Shown piece by piece: positions 36,612-45,734 of a stretch of 64,000 bases of DNA; the first letter of the stretch is position 1, and each line of letters begins with the position of its first letter. The stretch covers positions 62,001 through 126,000 of the forward strand of contig NZ_WUCC01000003.1 in NCBI RefSeq assembly GCF_009807095.1, given 5' to 3'. The notes beneath the pieces were generated by a model, which was given only the letters and a program-made list of their open reading frames with translations, did not search any database and was not told the DNA's origin. The stretch comes from Rathayibacter sp. VKM Ac-2754 (GTDB taxonomy: Bacteria; Actinomycetota; Actinomycetes; Actinomycetales; Microbacteriaceae). The position numbers were made by a program, and so were the translations under genes.

Positions 36612-37073
36612 ATGACCGCTCCGTCCTCGTCGCCCGGTGCCGACTCCGCGATCGCCTCGGTCGAGGGCGAGCTGAGCACCCTCCTCACCCGGTTCCGAGC
36701 GGCGATGCGCTCGTACGCCGAGCAGCTGCATCCGGAGCTGTCGCCGCTCGGCTACCGGATCCTGTCGGCGCTGGAGCGTCGCGGCCCGCTCCCCTCCGGT
36801 GCCCTCGCCGAGCTGCTCGAGATGGACAAGTCGGCGCTGAGCCGCCAGATCTCGGCGCTGGACCGGCTGGGATTCCTGGCGCGGACACCGGACCCGGCGG
36901 ACGGGCGCGTGACGATCCTCGCGGTGACGGAGCGCACGGCCGAGCGGCTGCGCGAGATCCGCAGCTCGAACCGGGCGCTGATGCACGAGGAGCTGCGCCG
37001 CTGGGACGTCGGCGACGTCGAGCTGTTCGCGGGGCTCCTGCAGCGGATCAACGCCCTCGACTTCGGCGTCTGA
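36612..37073 (+). CDS. MarR-family transcriptional regulator
   Basis: This 153-residue winged-helix protein has helix-turn-helix [20 protein letters not shown] at about residues 60-79, followed by the wing [17 protein letters not shown] at 36612 is the start. It is divergent from rplJL and 83 bp upstream of the acyl-CoA dehydrogenase-like gene in the same direction, so it could regulate that four-gene cassette. That link is positional only. Confidence 0.88.
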   Translation: MTAPSSSPGADSAIASVEGELSTLLTRFRAAMRSYAEQLHPELSPLGYRILSALERRGPLPSGALAELLEMDKSALSRQISALDRLGFLARTPDPADGRVTILAVTERTAERLREIRSSNRALMHEELRRWDVGDVELFAGLLQRINALDFGV

Positions 37074-37156
37074 CGGCGGTCCCTCCGCTAGCACCGCGGG
37101 GGCTCCCGCGGCAATCGGGCTCCCGGGGGCTCTCGGACTGCGTAGCGTCGAGTGGG

Positions 37157-38170
37157 ATGGATCCCCTCGACCCCGCCCCCCTGCCCGACGACCGCCTGCC
37201 CGACGACGTCGACGGCGCGCTCGCCCTGGCCCGCGGGATCGGCGCCGACGCGCCGCTGCCCGGGTCGGGTCGCACCGCCGAGCTCCTCGCGCTGCTGGAG
37301 CGGCTCGCCCGGCACGACCTCGGGGTCGCCAGGGCCGTCGAGCCGCACCTCGACGCGCGGGCGATCCTCGCCGAGGCGCAACTCGCCCCCTCCGACGTCG
37401 GCATCGCCGCCGACGCGACCTGGGGAGTGTTCGCCGCGGAGGGCGGGGACGAGCCGCTCGTCGCACGCCCCTCCGGCGCCGACTGGCTGCTCGACGGAGT
37501 GAAGCCGTGGTGCTCGCTGGCCGACCGCCTCGACGCCGCGCTGGTCACCGCGCACGTCGGCGACGCCTCCGGTGAGCGCCGTCTCTTCGCCGTCGCTCTC
37601 GGCGACGGACGGGCGGTCCCGGAGGCGGGCGCCTGGCACGCGCGGGGTCTCGTCGAGATCCCGAGCGGCCCGGTCCGCTTCGCCGCGGCACCGGCCCGGG
37701 CGGTCGGCGAGGCGGGCTGGTACCTGTCGCGGCCCGGCTTCGCCTGGGGCGGCATCGGCGTGGCCGCCTGCTGGCACGGCGGGGCCCTCGGAGTGGCGGC
37801 GACCGTCGCGCGGGCGGCCGAGCTGCGCGCGGATCCGCACCTGCTCGCGCACCTCGGCGCGATCGACACGGCGCTGTCGGCCGCTCGGCGCGCACTCGAC
37901 GAGGCCGCCGCGCTGATCGACGACGGCCGGGCGCAGGGGCCCGACGGCTCCCTGCTCGCCAAGCGGGTCCGCGCGAGCGTCGCTGGGGCCGCGGAGGAGA
38001 TCCTCCTGCGTGCCGGCCGGGCGCTCGGACCGGCTCCGCTCGCCCTCGACGCCGAGCACGCCAAGCGGGTCGCCGACCTCTCCCTCTACCTCCGCCAGCA
38101 CCACGCCGAGCGCGACGACGAGTCGCTCGGCCGCGCGGTCCTCGCCTCCGGGGCGGTGGCCCGGTGGTGA
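37157..38170 (+). CDS. Acyl-CoA dehydrogenase-like protein (cassette gene 1)
   Basis: This 337-residue protein has the general acyl-CoA dehydrogenase fold: an N-terminal helical part, a middle beta domain ([20 protein letters not shown]), and a C-terminal helical bundle ([20 protein letters not shown]). It is shorter than the usual ~380 residues, and I do not find a clear catalytic glutamate, so the reaction may be unusual or lost. The stop overlaps the next gene's GTG. It is the first of four coupled genes with a PIG-L deacetylase, a methyltransferase and a glycosyltransferase. Confidence 0.82.
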   Translation: MDPLDPAPLPDDRLPDDVDGALALARGIGADAPLPGSGRTAELLALLERLARHDLGVARAVEPHLDARAILAEAQLAPSDVGIAADATWGVFAAEGGDEPLVARPSGADWLLDGVKPWCSLADRLDAALVTAHVGDASGERRLFAVALGDGRAVPEAGAWHARGLVEIPSGPVRFAAAPARAVGEAGWYLSRPGFAWGGIGVAACWHGGALGVAATVARAAELRADPHLLAHLGAIDTALSAARRALDEAAALIDDGRAQGPDGSLLAKRVRASVAGAAEEILLRAGRALGPAPLALDAEHAKRVADLSLYLRQHHAERDDESLGRAVLASGAVARW

Positions 38171-38916
38171 GCTTCGACGGCCACCTCGAGGGCACGCCGC
38201 TCGAGGTCTGGCGGGCGGACGGCCGGTTCGACCGCCTCCCCGTGCTCGAGCAGGGTCTTCTCGCGGCGCCGGCCGTCGAGCGGATCCTCGTCGTCGTGGC
38301 GCACGCCGACGACGAGACGCTCGGCTGCGGGGGCACGATCGCGCTCGCGCGCCGTCTCGGGACACCGGTGGACGTCGTGATCGTGACGGACGGAGCGGCG
38401 GCGCACGGCGACGCCTCCGCCGACCTCGCCGACGAGCGGAGACACGAGGCCGAGCAGGCGCTGGCGCGGCTCGGCGAGGGCATCGGACTCGCCTACCTCG
38501 AGGTGCCCGACTCGGCGACGCCCGACCACCGCGAGCGCATCGTCGACGAGGTGCGGGCACGCGCCTCGGGACCGGCAGGGAGCGTGCTGCTGATCTCGAC
38601 CTGGGCGCGCGACGGCCACCGCGACCACCGCGTCGTCGGCGAGATCTGCGCCGAGGTCGCCGCCGAGCTCGGGCATCCTGCGCTAGCGGCGCCGATCTGG
38701 CTGTGGCACTGGGCGGACCCGGCGCACGAGGAGGTGCCGTGGCCCGAGCTGGTGCGGGTCGAGCTCGACACGGAGGCGGCCGGGCGCAAGCGGGCGGCCC
38801 TCGACTGCTACCGGAGCCAGACCTCGCCGGGACCCGGCGGGACGGACGCGGTGCTGCATCCGCTCTTCCTCCGGACCTTCGCCGGCGGCGACCGACTGGT
38901 GCGGGTGCGCGGATGA
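38167..38916 (+). CDS. PIG-L / LmbE-family N-deacetylase (cassette gene 2)
   Basis: This zinc-dependent de-N-acetylase acts on sugar substrates such as N-acetylglucosamine conjugates. The 249-residue protein has the signature AHADDETLGCGG at about residues 42-53, whose His and two Asp are metal/catalytic residues. The second ligand region WARDGHRDHRVVGE lies near residue 155. GTG at 38167 overlaps the preceding stop as GTGA. The substrate is unknown; it is probably shared with the coupled methyltransferase and glycosyltransferase. Confidence 0.88.
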   Translation: MSFDGHLEGTPLEVWRADGRFDRLPVLEQGLLAAPAVERILVVVAHADDETLGCGGTIALARRLGTPVDVVIVTDGAAAHGDASADLADERRHEAEQALARLGEGIGLAYLEVPDSATPDHRERIVDEVRARASGPAGSVLLISTWARDGHRDHRVVGEICAEVAAELGHPALAAPIWLWHWADPAHEEVPWPELVRVELDTEAAGRKRAALDCYRSQTSPGPGGTDAVLHPLFLRTFAGGDRLVRVRG

Positions 38917-39497
38917 GCTACTTCGACGAGCTGTACGCGCGGCACGAGGACCCCTGGGGGTACACGAGCCGCTGGTACGAGGAGCGCAAGCGCGCCCTCA
39001 CCCTGGCGAGCCTGCCCGAGCAGCGCTACGGATCGGTCCTCGAGATCGGCGCCTCGATCGGCGTGCTCGCCGAGGCTCTCGCCGCTCGCGCGGACCGGCT
39101 GCTCGCCGTCGACGTCTCGGCCGCCGCGGTCGACCGGGCCGCTCGCCGTCTCGCCGCCCTCGAGCACGTCCGGGTCGAGCACCACGACATCACCCGCGGC
39201 GTGCCGGAGGGTCCGTTCGATCTCGTCGTGCTCTCGGAGGTCGGCTACTACCTCGGGGAGCCGGCGCTCGAGGACGCTCTGACGGGCATCCTCGACGAGC
39301 TCGCGCCCGGTGGGGATCTGGTCACGGTGCACTGGCGGCACCCGATCGAGGGCGTCGAGCTCGACGGCGACGCGGTGCAGCGCGCCGTCGGGCGCCTCGG
39401 CCTGCACCGGCTGGTGCGGCACGAGGAGGAGGACGTCCTGCTCGAGGTGCACTCCCGCGACGGGCGCTCGGCCGCGCGGCGAACGGGGCTGCTGTGA
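38913..39497 (+). CDS. SAM-dependent methyltransferase, NodS-like (cassette gene 3)
   Basis: This 194-residue class I methyltransferase has SAM-binding motif I VLEIGASIGVLAEALA at about residues 42-57, motif II around LLAVDVSAAAVDRA, and FDLVVLSEVGYYLGE as the acidic motif. The N-terminus YFDELYARHEDPWGY matches the NodS/nodulation N-methyltransferase group, which N-methylates a de-acetylated sugar amine. That fits the preceding PIG-L deacetylase. The ATG overlaps the upstream stop as ATGA. Confidence 0.88.
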   Translation: MSYFDELYARHEDPWGYTSRWYEERKRALTLASLPEQRYGSVLEIGASIGVLAEALAARADRLLAVDVSAAAVDRAARRLAALEHVRVEHHDITRGVPEGPFDLVVLSEVGYYLGEPALEDALTGILDELAPGGDLVTVHWRHPIEGVELDGDAVQRAVGRLGLHRLVRHEEEDVLLEVHSRDGRSAARRTGLL

Positions 39498-40231
39498 TCG
39501 AGGCGGTCCCCATCGAGCACGTCCTCGTCGTGGTCCCCGCGCACGACGAGCAGGAGCGCATCGGCGGGCTCGTCGCCTCGGTCGTCGCGAGCGCCGAGCA
39601 CCTCTCGCGGTCGCACCCCTGGGTCGCAGTGCGGCTCGTCGTCGCGGCCGACGGCTGCTCGGACGCGACCGCCGAGCGCGCCCGGTCGGCCGGCGCCGAG
39701 GTGCTCGAGATCGAGCGCTGCGGAGTCGGAGCGGCCCGCGCCGCGGGGATCGCGCACGCCCTCGCCGACGCGAGCGCCGCCTCCGACCGGATCTGGCTGG
39801 CGAACACCGACGGTGACTCGATCGTGCCGGTCGACTGGCTGCGCGCCCACGTCGAGCACGCGCGCGAGCACGACGCCCTGCTGGGGACCGTGCGCCCCGA
39901 GCCCGCCGACCTGGACCCGGAGATGTACGGCCGGTGGCTCGACACCCGCGCCCGGGAGGAGTCGATCGGCAGCATCCACGGAGCGAACCTCGGCGTCCGC
40001 GCCAGCGCCTACCTCGCCGCGGGCGGCTTCGGAGCGGAGGCGCTGCACGAGGACGTGCGCCTGGTCGACCGGCTGCGCGCGACCGGCGCGGCGGTGGGGG
40101 CGACCGACCGGGGCGAGGTGGTCACCTCCGGCCGCCGCGACAACCGCGTCGCGGGCGGCTACGGCGCTTACCTGCACGAGCGCTTCGCGAGCGGATCGGA
40201 CCTCGGCGCGCGAGCCTGCTCCTCGGCCTGA
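39494..40231 (+). CDS. Glycosyltransferase family 2 protein (cassette gene 4)
   Basis: This 245-residue GT-A enzyme begins VLVVVPAHDEQERIGGLVAS. The nucleotide-sugar/metal motif NTDGDS lies at about residue 104, and HEDVRLVDRLRATGA near the C-terminus supplies the catalytic-base ED region. GTG at 39494 overlaps the methyltransferase stop. It completes the four-gene cassette. No membrane segment is seen. Confidence 0.87.
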   Translation: MIEAVPIEHVLVVVPAHDEQERIGGLVASVVASAEHLSRSHPWVAVRLVVAADGCSDATAERARSAGAEVLEIERCGVGAARAAGIAHALADASAASDRIWLANTDGDSIVPVDWLRAHVEHAREHDALLGTVRPEPADLDPEMYGRWLDTRAREESIGSIHGANLGVRASAYLAAGGFGAEALHEDVRLVDRLRATGAAVGATDRGEVVTSGRRDNRVAGGYGAYLHERFASGSDLGARACSSA

Positions 40232-40365
40232 GACCCTGAGCGCGCCCGCGTCGCACGACGACAGGGGCCGCTGTCAATGGTCTGGCCCTGAATTGTCATG
40301 AGTCTCCCGGCGAGCCACAGTAGATGACGAGCACGCCCCGTGCTCTCCGTCGGAAGGGTCACTGC

Positions 40366-40599
40366 ATGAATCCCCGCCTCGTCCTGCTGGCACTCGTCGC
40401 TCTCGCCGCCTACGTCTTCGGCGCTCGCGCCGGCCGTGGTCGCTACGAAGAGCTCCGCCATCTCGCGCTCGGCGTGTGGAACGACCCCGCCACGAAGAAG
40501 ACGCGCAAGAAGCTCAAGAAGACCTCGAAGCGTGAAGCGAAGCACTTCGCCAAGGTCGCAGCCAAGGCTCGCGACAAGGTGCAGCGCTCCCTCCGCTGA
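40366..40599 (+). CDS. Small membrane-anchored basic protein
   Basis: This 77-residue protein has one N-terminal hydrophobic segment (about residues 5-19). A strongly basic, Lys-rich tail (KKTRKKLKKTSKREAKHFAK) should be cytoplasmic. I recognise no named family. It lies 92 bp upstream of a YeaQ/GlsB-type protein in the same direction and may be co-transcribed with it. Confidence 0.65.
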   Translation: MNPRLVLLALVALAAYVFGARAGRGRYEELRHLALGVWNDPATKKTRKKLKKTSKREAKHFAKVAAKARDKVQRSLR

Positions 40600-40691
40600 C
40601 CGTCACCACTCGACTCACGACGCCATCACGACCGGCGTCGACGCTCGCATCGGAACGGCCGATCGAGCACTGACACTAAGGAGAAAACACC

Positions 40692-40958
40692 ATGGGCATC
40701 ATCGGTTGGATCGTCCTCGGCCTCATCGCCGGGGCACTCGCAAAGCTCATCCTCCCCGGCAAGCAGGGCGGTGGCTGGATCATCACCATCATCCTCGGCA
40801 TCGTCGGCGCGCTGCTCGGCGGATTCATCGGCGGAGCGCTCTTCGGGCGCGACGACCCGATGGGCTTCAACTTCGTCAGCATCATCCTCGCGGTGGTCGG
40901 CGCGATCATCGTCCTGCTGATCTACGGCGCGATCACGGGCCGCAAGTCCCGCGCGTAA
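40692..40958 (+). CDS. GlsB/YeaQ/YmgE-family stress-associated membrane protein
   Basis: This 88-residue membrane protein has three hydrophobic segments and the family's glycine pattern (GWIVLGLIAGALAKLILPG, GIVGALLGGFIGGALFG). Members are induced by stress or in stationary phase and resemble transglycosylase-associated proteins; the molecular role is unknown. A near-perfect Shine-Dalgarno (AAGGAG) precedes the ATG and a strong terminator follows, suggesting high expression. Confidence 0.9.
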   Translation: MGIIGWIVLGLIAGALAKLILPGKQGGGWIITIILGIVGALLGGFIGGALFGRDDPMGFNFVSIILAVVGAIIVLLIYGAITGRKSRA

Positions 40959-40972
40959 GCATCACGCGACTC

Positions 40973-41002
40973 GAAGGCCCCGGCGTCCGCGCCGGGGCCT
41001 TC
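40973..41002 (+). terminator. Rho-independent terminator after the YeaQ-family gene
   Basis: A 13-bp perfect stem GAAGGCCCCGGCG/CGCCGGGGCCTTC with a 4-nt loop is followed by GTCGTGTT. It lies 15 bp after the stop codon. Confidence 0.8.
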
Positions 41003-41091
41003 GTCGTGTTCGCGCGCCGCGCAAGGCCTTGCAGCCGAGAGGCTCCGGGGCCTGGACTGGAACCTGCACACCGACGAAAGGACGCTCGAGT

Positions 41092-41940
41092 ATGAGCACG
41101 GACGAGAACACTGTCCCCACGATCACCCTGAACAACGGAGTCGAGATCCCCCAGCTGGGATTCGGCGTCTTCCAGATCGACCCCGCCGAGACCAAGGACG
41201 CCACCCTCGCGGCGCTCGAGGTCGGCTACCGCCACATCGACACCGCCGAGATGTACGGCAACGAGGCCGGCGTGGGCGAGGCCGTCCGCGCCTCCGGCCT
41301 GGACCGCTCGGAGGTCTTCGTCACGAGCAAGCTGAACAACGGCTTCCACGCCCGCGAGGACGCTCTCGCCGCGATCGACGTCACCCTCGGCGAGCTGCAG
41401 TTCGACTACGTCGACCTCTTCCTGATCCACTGGCCGCTGCCGAACGTGGGCGACTACCTGGAGACCTGGAAGGCGATGGAGGAGATCTACCGCAGCGGCA
41501 AGGCGAAGGCGATCGGCGTCTCCAACTTCCAGACCAACCACCTCAACCGCCTCCGCGCCGAGGCGACCATCGTCCCGGCCGTGAACCAGATCGAGGTGCA
41601 CCCCTACCTGACCCAGGAGGAGCTGCGCGCCTACGGCACGGAGCACGGCATCGCCACGGAGGCGTGGTCGCCGATCGCGCAGGGGCTCGTCCTCGACGAC
41701 GAGGCCATCACGCGCATCGCCGGCAACGTCGGCCGCTCCCCCGCTCAGGTCGTGCTGCGCTGGCACCTCCAGCGCGGCGACATCGTCTTCCCGAAGTCGG
41801 TGACGCGCGCCCGCGTCGAGGAGAACTTCGCGCTCTTCGACTTCGAGCTGGACGACGAGTCGATGACGGCGATCACGGCGCTCAACCGCGACCAGCGGAC
41901 CGGGCCCGACCCCGACTCGTTCAACTACATCCCCGACTGA
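41092..41940 (+). CDS. Aldo/keto reductase
   Basis: This is an NADPH-dependent carbonyl reductase (AKR5-like, 2,5-diketo-gluconate reductase type by pattern). The 282-residue TIM barrel has the catalytic tetrad D50, Y55, K80 and H113 in HIDTAEMYGNE, VTSKLNN and LIHWPLP. The cofactor region is VFPKSVTRARVEENFALFDF. The substrate is unknown. It appears to be monocistronic and is flanked downstream by a large inverted repeat facing a convergent gene. Confidence 0.92.
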   Translation: MSTDENTVPTITLNNGVEIPQLGFGVFQIDPAETKDATLAALEVGYRHIDTAEMYGNEAGVGEAVRASGLDRSEVFVTSKLNNGFHAREDALAAIDVTLGELQFDYVDLFLIHWPLPNVGDYLETWKAMEEIYRSGKAKAIGVSNFQTNHLNRLRAEATIVPAVNQIEVHPYLTQEELRAYGTEHGIATEAWSPIAQGLVLDDEAITRIAGNVGRSPAQVVLRWHLQRGDIVFPKSVTRARVEENFALFDFELDDESMTAITALNRDQRTGPDPDSFNYIPD

Positions 41941-41952
41941 GCGTCTGACCTG

Positions 41953-42033
41953 ACCTCCGGCTCGTGAAACCACGTTCGGCTCGCAGAATCCGCGGATTCC
42001 TGCGAGCCGAACGTGTTTCTACGAGCCGGAGGT
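41953..42033. repeat. 81-nt near-perfect inverted repeat between convergent genes
   Basis: The arms 41953-41992 and 41993-42033 can pair almost end to end. There are three mismatches in the middle (41964-41970 against 42017-42022) and one single-base bulge near the centre ATCCG/CGGAT. It lies in the 120-bp gap between two convergent genes, with no U-tract. It could be a bidirectional transcription barrier or a REP-like element. Confidence 0.85.
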
Positions 42034-42060
42034 GCTCCCGAGAGGGCTCCCGGTGTGGCG

Positions 42061-42909
42061 TCAGCTCTGCGAGTCGCGCCAGGAGTGCTCGGGGGCGTAG
42101 CCGAGGACCTCGCGGGCGTGGTCGATCGAGAGCAGGGTGTCGTTCACTCCGAGCTCGCCGCGGATCTCGACGCCGGGGAAGACCTCGGCGACCAGCTCGG
42201 CGTTGGGCCGCGTCATGACGGTGTCGGCGGCCGCGATGATGAAGCGGTCGTACCCGGTCGCGTCGAGCTCGAGCGCCTTCTCGACCGCCTGGGCTCCGTC
42301 GCGGCCGTCGATGTAGCCCCAGAGGTTCCACTTGCGGGCCAGGGCGTCGGAGTCGAACGACGGGAACTCGGCGTAGTCCGCCTCGTCCATGACGTTCGAG
42401 AAGCGCAGGCCGATCATCTTGAGGTCCGGGTGCCAGCGGCAGAGCTCGACGGCGAGCGCTTCCTCGAGCACCTTGGTCAGCGAGTACACCGACTCCGGGC
42501 GGGCCGGGTACTTCTCGTCGACGGGGATGTAGGGCGGCGCCTCGTCGAACGGCAGACCGAGGACGGTCTCGCTCGACGCGTGCACGATGGTGCGGATGCC
42601 CGCGCGGATCGCCGCGTGGAAGACGTTGAACGTCGACGTCATGTTGTTGTGGAAGGTGGCGATGTCGGGGACCATCCCGGGAGCCGGGATCGCGGCGAGG
42701 TGCACGAGGGCGTCGACTCCGTCGTACTGGTCGTTCACCGACTGCAGCGCGTCGACGACCTGGCCGTAGTCGGAGACGTCGATGCGGACGAAGCCCGCCC
42801 CGCGCTCCCCCGCACGATCGAGGTTGAACACGTCGTGGCCCGATGCCCGGAGGCGGGTGACGACGCTGCGGCCGAGCTTGCCGGATCCACCGGTGACTGC
42901 GATTCTCAT
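42061..42909 (-). CDS. NAD(P)-dependent epimerase/dehydratase (extended SDR)
   Basis: This 282-residue protein has the Rossmann motif VTGGSGKLGRSVV at the N-terminus and the active-site YxxxK in SVYSLTKVLEE at about residues 140-150. HASSETVLG supplies the catalytic Ser region. It resembles uronate-dehydrogenase-like and sugar epimerase SDRs. The substrate is not determined. The adjacent upstream gene encodes a HAD phosphatase in the same direction, 47 bp away. Confidence 0.88.
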   Translation of the reverse strand: MRIAVTGGSGKLGRSVVTRLRASGHDVFNLDRAGERGAGFVRIDVSDYGQVVDALQSVNDQYDGVDALVHLAAIPAPGMVPDIATFHNNMTSTFNVFHAAIRAGIRTIVHASSETVLGLPFDEAPPYIPVDEKYPARPESVYSLTKVLEEALAVELCRWHPDLKMIGLRFSNVMDEADYAEFPSFDSDALARKWNLWGYIDGRDGAQAVEKALELDATGYDRFIIAAADTVMTRPNAELVAEVFPGVEIRGELGVNDTLLSIDHAREVLGYAPEHSWRDSQS

Positions 42910-42956
42910 GCCTCGAACGCTAGCGACCCCCGCGGATCCGGACGAGGGGTGGCGGA

Positions 42957-43877
42957 TCAGTCGCGGGAGTGGAGCGAGATCCCGCCGCCGACCTCGGGGG
43001 TCGTCTCGTCGGCGACGAGCTCGGTCCAGCGCTTCAGCACGCTCGCGCCGGCCTCGTCGTTGACCAGGCCGTCGACCACGAGCACGGGGTAGGGCTTCTC
43101 GGGCACGCCCTCGGCCGGGCGGACGTCGACGTGGGCGACGTCGTAGGCGTGCTCGAAGAGCCAGTCGGCCATGGCGTAGTCGCTCCGGGAGTCGCCGACC
43201 GTGCGCCAGCGCTGCGGGATCGCCCCCGTCGCGCCGAGCAGCTCGACGGCGCGCTGGGCGCCCAGGTCCTTCCCCAGGCGGTTCGACTCGATGTCGGTCG
43301 AGATGACGGTCGGGTCGATGCGGTACTCGACCTTCCCCGAGTCGTCCGGGTAGCGGATGCCGCGTCGCTCGACACCGAGGCCCGCGGCCGTCATGATCTG
43401 CAGCGCATCGGCGTCGAACACGAGCTGGCGCTCGAGGTAGTCCTCGCTCGCGAGGTCGACGAGCTGCTCGGCCGACACCATCGCGCGCTTGGTCTCGTCG
43501 AAGAAGACCAGGTCGTCGTAGTCGGAGCGGATCATCCGCTCGAGATCGCGCGCCACCGCCTCCGGGATCGCGAGCGACTCGTCGACGATCGGCTCGGAGG
43601 TGCCGCGGTAGTCGACCGTGAACCACACGGCGCCCTTCTCGCAGACGCAGACGATGCGGGCGTCGGCCGAGACACCGCGCTCGAGGAGCGAGGGCAGCAC
43701 CCGCTCGCGGAGGAACGCGTCGGAGCGCCCGGTGTTGAAGACGATCGGGATGCCCGCGTTGGCGAGCGCGACGAGGTCGTCGGCGATCGCCGGGATCGAG
43801 ATCGTGCGGGTCACGGGGCTCGCGATGGGGCCGTCGACGTCGAGGAGGAGGCCGAGAGGCGGGGGTGTGGAGGTCAT
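42957..43877 (-). CDS. HAD-superfamily hydrolase (Cof-type phosphatase-like)
   Basis: This 306-residue protein has motif I LLLDVDGPIA, where the Asp nucleophile and second Asp sit at about residues 13-15. Motif II is IVFNTGRSD and motif IV is RTVGDSRSDYAMADWL. A large cap domain lies between about residues 90 and 200. The substrate is unknown, probably a sugar phosphate. It is in the same direction as the following SDR gene. Confidence 0.85.
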   Translation of the reverse strand: MTSTPPPLGLLLDVDGPIASPVTRTISIPAIADDLVALANAGIPIVFNTGRSDAFLRERVLPSLLERGVSADARIVCVCEKGAVWFTVDYRGTSEPIVDESLAIPEAVARDLERMIRSDYDDLVFFDETKRAMVSAEQLVDLASEDYLERQLVFDADALQIMTAAGLGVERRGIRYPDDSGKVEYRIDPTVISTDIESNRLGKDLGAQRAVELLGATGAIPQRWRTVGDSRSDYAMADWLFEHAYDVAHVDVRPAEGVPEKPYPVLVVDGLVNDEAGASVLKRWTELVADETTPEVGGGISLHSRD

Positions 43878-43972
43878 CCCGCCCCATTCTGCCGTGCGCA
43901 CGCGTCCGGCAGGCGCGTCACGCGGAGGAGACACGCCGCGGGTGCGGCTCGTCGATCAGGTGGGCTCGCGGA

Positions 43973-44422
43973 TCAGGTGGGCTCGCCGACCGGGAGGACG
44001 TCGGCGAAGCGATCGAGGAAGTCGCGGATCGTCGCGAGGGTCGCCGGGTCGTACTCCGCGAGGGCGGTGTCCAGCTCCTCGGCACGGCTGCCGAGGAACC
44101 CGCTGCTCTCGCGCCGTGCCGTCTCGGTCGCGCGGAGGCTGACGATGCGCCGGTCGGTGCTCTCGCGGCTGCGGCGGACGAGGCCGCGCTCCTCGAGGCG
44201 GTTGACGAGGGCGTTCGTCGCGCCCGACGTCAGACCGATCCGCAGCCGGAGTCGCGCGGCCGAGAGCGGGTCGCCCGCGTTCTCGGCCCAGAGGATCTCG
44301 CCCAGTGCCACGCCGTCGGTCGTGGGGAGTCGCATCCACGTCGCGAAGTGGTGCGACGACTCCTGGTAGCGCACCGCGTAGCGGCGGAGGGCCTCGAGGG
44401 TCTCGGAGCGGAGGTCGGTCAT
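43973..44422 (-). CDS. MarR-family transcriptional regulator
   Basis: This 149-residue winged-helix regulator has its DNA-binding region at about residues 52-85 (LRLRIGLTSGATNALVNRLE) and wing ESTDRRIVSLRATET. It lies 34 bp downstream of an FAD monooxygenase gene in the same direction, so it likely regulates its own operon. A TTCAC/GTGAA palindrome upstream of the monooxygenase is a candidate operator. Confidence 0.88.
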   Translation of the reverse strand: MTDLRSETLEALRRYAVRYQESSHHFATWMRLPTTDGVALGEILWAENAGDPLSAARLRLRIGLTSGATNALVNRLEERGLVRRSRESTDRRIVSLRATETARRESSGFLGSRAEELDTALAEYDPATLATIRDFLDRFADVLPVGEPT

Positions 44423-44456
44423 GCCTGGGATTCTGCCGTGTCGCGGAAGGCGCCCG

Positions 44457-45665
44457 TCACCTCGCGAGGCTCGGGTAGCTCGGCAGGTCGGGCACGTTCC
44501 GCGCGCTGGTGAGCAGGGTGCTCTGCGCGAAGCGGCGCAGCGGCGCAGCGGAGGCGATGCGGTACAGGGTCCGCATCGCCCTGACTCCGGCCCGGGTCGA
44601 CGGGTGCAGGAGTCGAGCCCCGCCCGGGGGAAGGCCCTGCGCGCTGTCGGCGTAGCCGCGGAGCAGCCGCTCGTAGCGGGCGAAGGCCTGCTGCGGAGCG
44701 GCGGCCGCCGCGAGCTCTCCGGCCAGGATGTGCGCGCCGACGAGCGACAGCGTCGTGCCCATGCCCGTCGGACCCGATCCCCATGCCGCGTCGCCGAGGA
44801 GGACGACGCGGCCCCTGCTCCAGCGCGAGACGACGACCTGCTCCATCCGCTGGGTGTAGAACTCGTCGGGGCGAGCGTCGAATCCGTCGAGGATGCGCTC
44901 GGTCTGCCAGCCCGCACCGCGGAACCGCTCGCGCAGGATCGACAGCTGCACGTCGACGGGCAGCGTCTCGAACCCCATCGGCTCGGACTCGAACGACATG
45001 CTCGCCCGGATCGTCCCGAGGTTGTCGGGACGGATCGAGGCGACCCGGCCCCTCGTGGCGGTGTACCAGTCCCACTGGTCGACATCGGAGTCGAGGCGGT
45101 CGATCGTGCCGTAGGTGATGCTGACGCCGAAGTCGCGGTACTCGGTCTCGTCGGCGAAGAGGAGCCGCCGTGTCCGCGAGCTGCGCCCCTCGGCGACGAC
45201 GACGAGATCGAAGCGCTCGGCGGCTCCGCTGTCGAATCGGACGTCGACGCCGGCGGAGTCCTGCTCGACCCCCGCGATGAAGTCGCCGTACCGGAGGTCG
45301 ACGGAGTCGGAGACGAGATCGACGAGGATCTGCGCGAGGGCACCGCGGAGGATCTCGATCTCGGCGGTCGGGCCGTCCTCCCCCTCCGCGCGGGGGAACA
45401 GGGCGTAGGGGCGCCCCGCGTCGTCGACGTACCGGGTGCCCTGCTCCCCGGTGAGGTTCTGCATCACCCTCTCGCGGATGCCCATCCGATCGACGACGTC
45501 TCGGCCGATCCCGCGGATGTCGATGTTCTGCCCGGTCTCGCGCTGGGCCGGGGAGCGCTCGAGCAGTGTGACGTCGAAGCCGGACCGCTCGAGGCCCCAG
45601 GCGAGGGCTGGTCCGGCGATGCTCGCGCCGGTGACGAGGACGCGGGGAATGGAGGTGGGGGGCAT
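44457..45665 (-). CDS. FAD-dependent monooxygenase (PheA/TfdB, TetX-like)
   Basis: This 402-residue class A flavoprotein hydroxylase has the dinucleotide motif VTGASIAGPALAWGLERSG at residues 9-27, the middle DG-type motif VVVAEGRSS, and FAD ribityl motif RVVLLGDAAWGSGPTGMGT at about residue 295. Such enzymes hydroxylate aromatics or inactivate antibiotics. The substrate here is unknown. With its downstream MarR gene this looks like a small inducible detoxification unit. Confidence 0.9.
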   Translation of the reverse strand: MPPTSIPRVLVTGASIAGPALAWGLERSGFDVTLLERSPAQRETGQNIDIRGIGRDVVDRMGIRERVMQNLTGEQGTRYVDDAGRPYALFPRAEGEDGPTAEIEILRGALAQILVDLVSDSVDLRYGDFIAGVEQDSAGVDVRFDSGAAERFDLVVVAEGRSSRTRRLLFADETEYRDFGVSITYGTIDRLDSDVDQWDWYTATRGRVASIRPDNLGTIRASMSFESEPMGFETLPVDVQLSILRERFRGAGWQTERILDGFDARPDEFYTQRMEQVVVSRWSRGRVVLLGDAAWGSGPTGMGTTLSLVGAHILAGELAAAAAPQQAFARYERLLRGYADSAQGLPPGGARLLHPSTRAGVRAMRTLYRIASAAPLRRFAQSTLLTSARNVPDLPSYPSLAR

Positions 45666-45734
45666 GGTGGATCGCTTCCGTTCCGAGGCGACCTCGTGCC
45701 GCCTCCGACCACGATAGCTTCATGGTGATAACAC

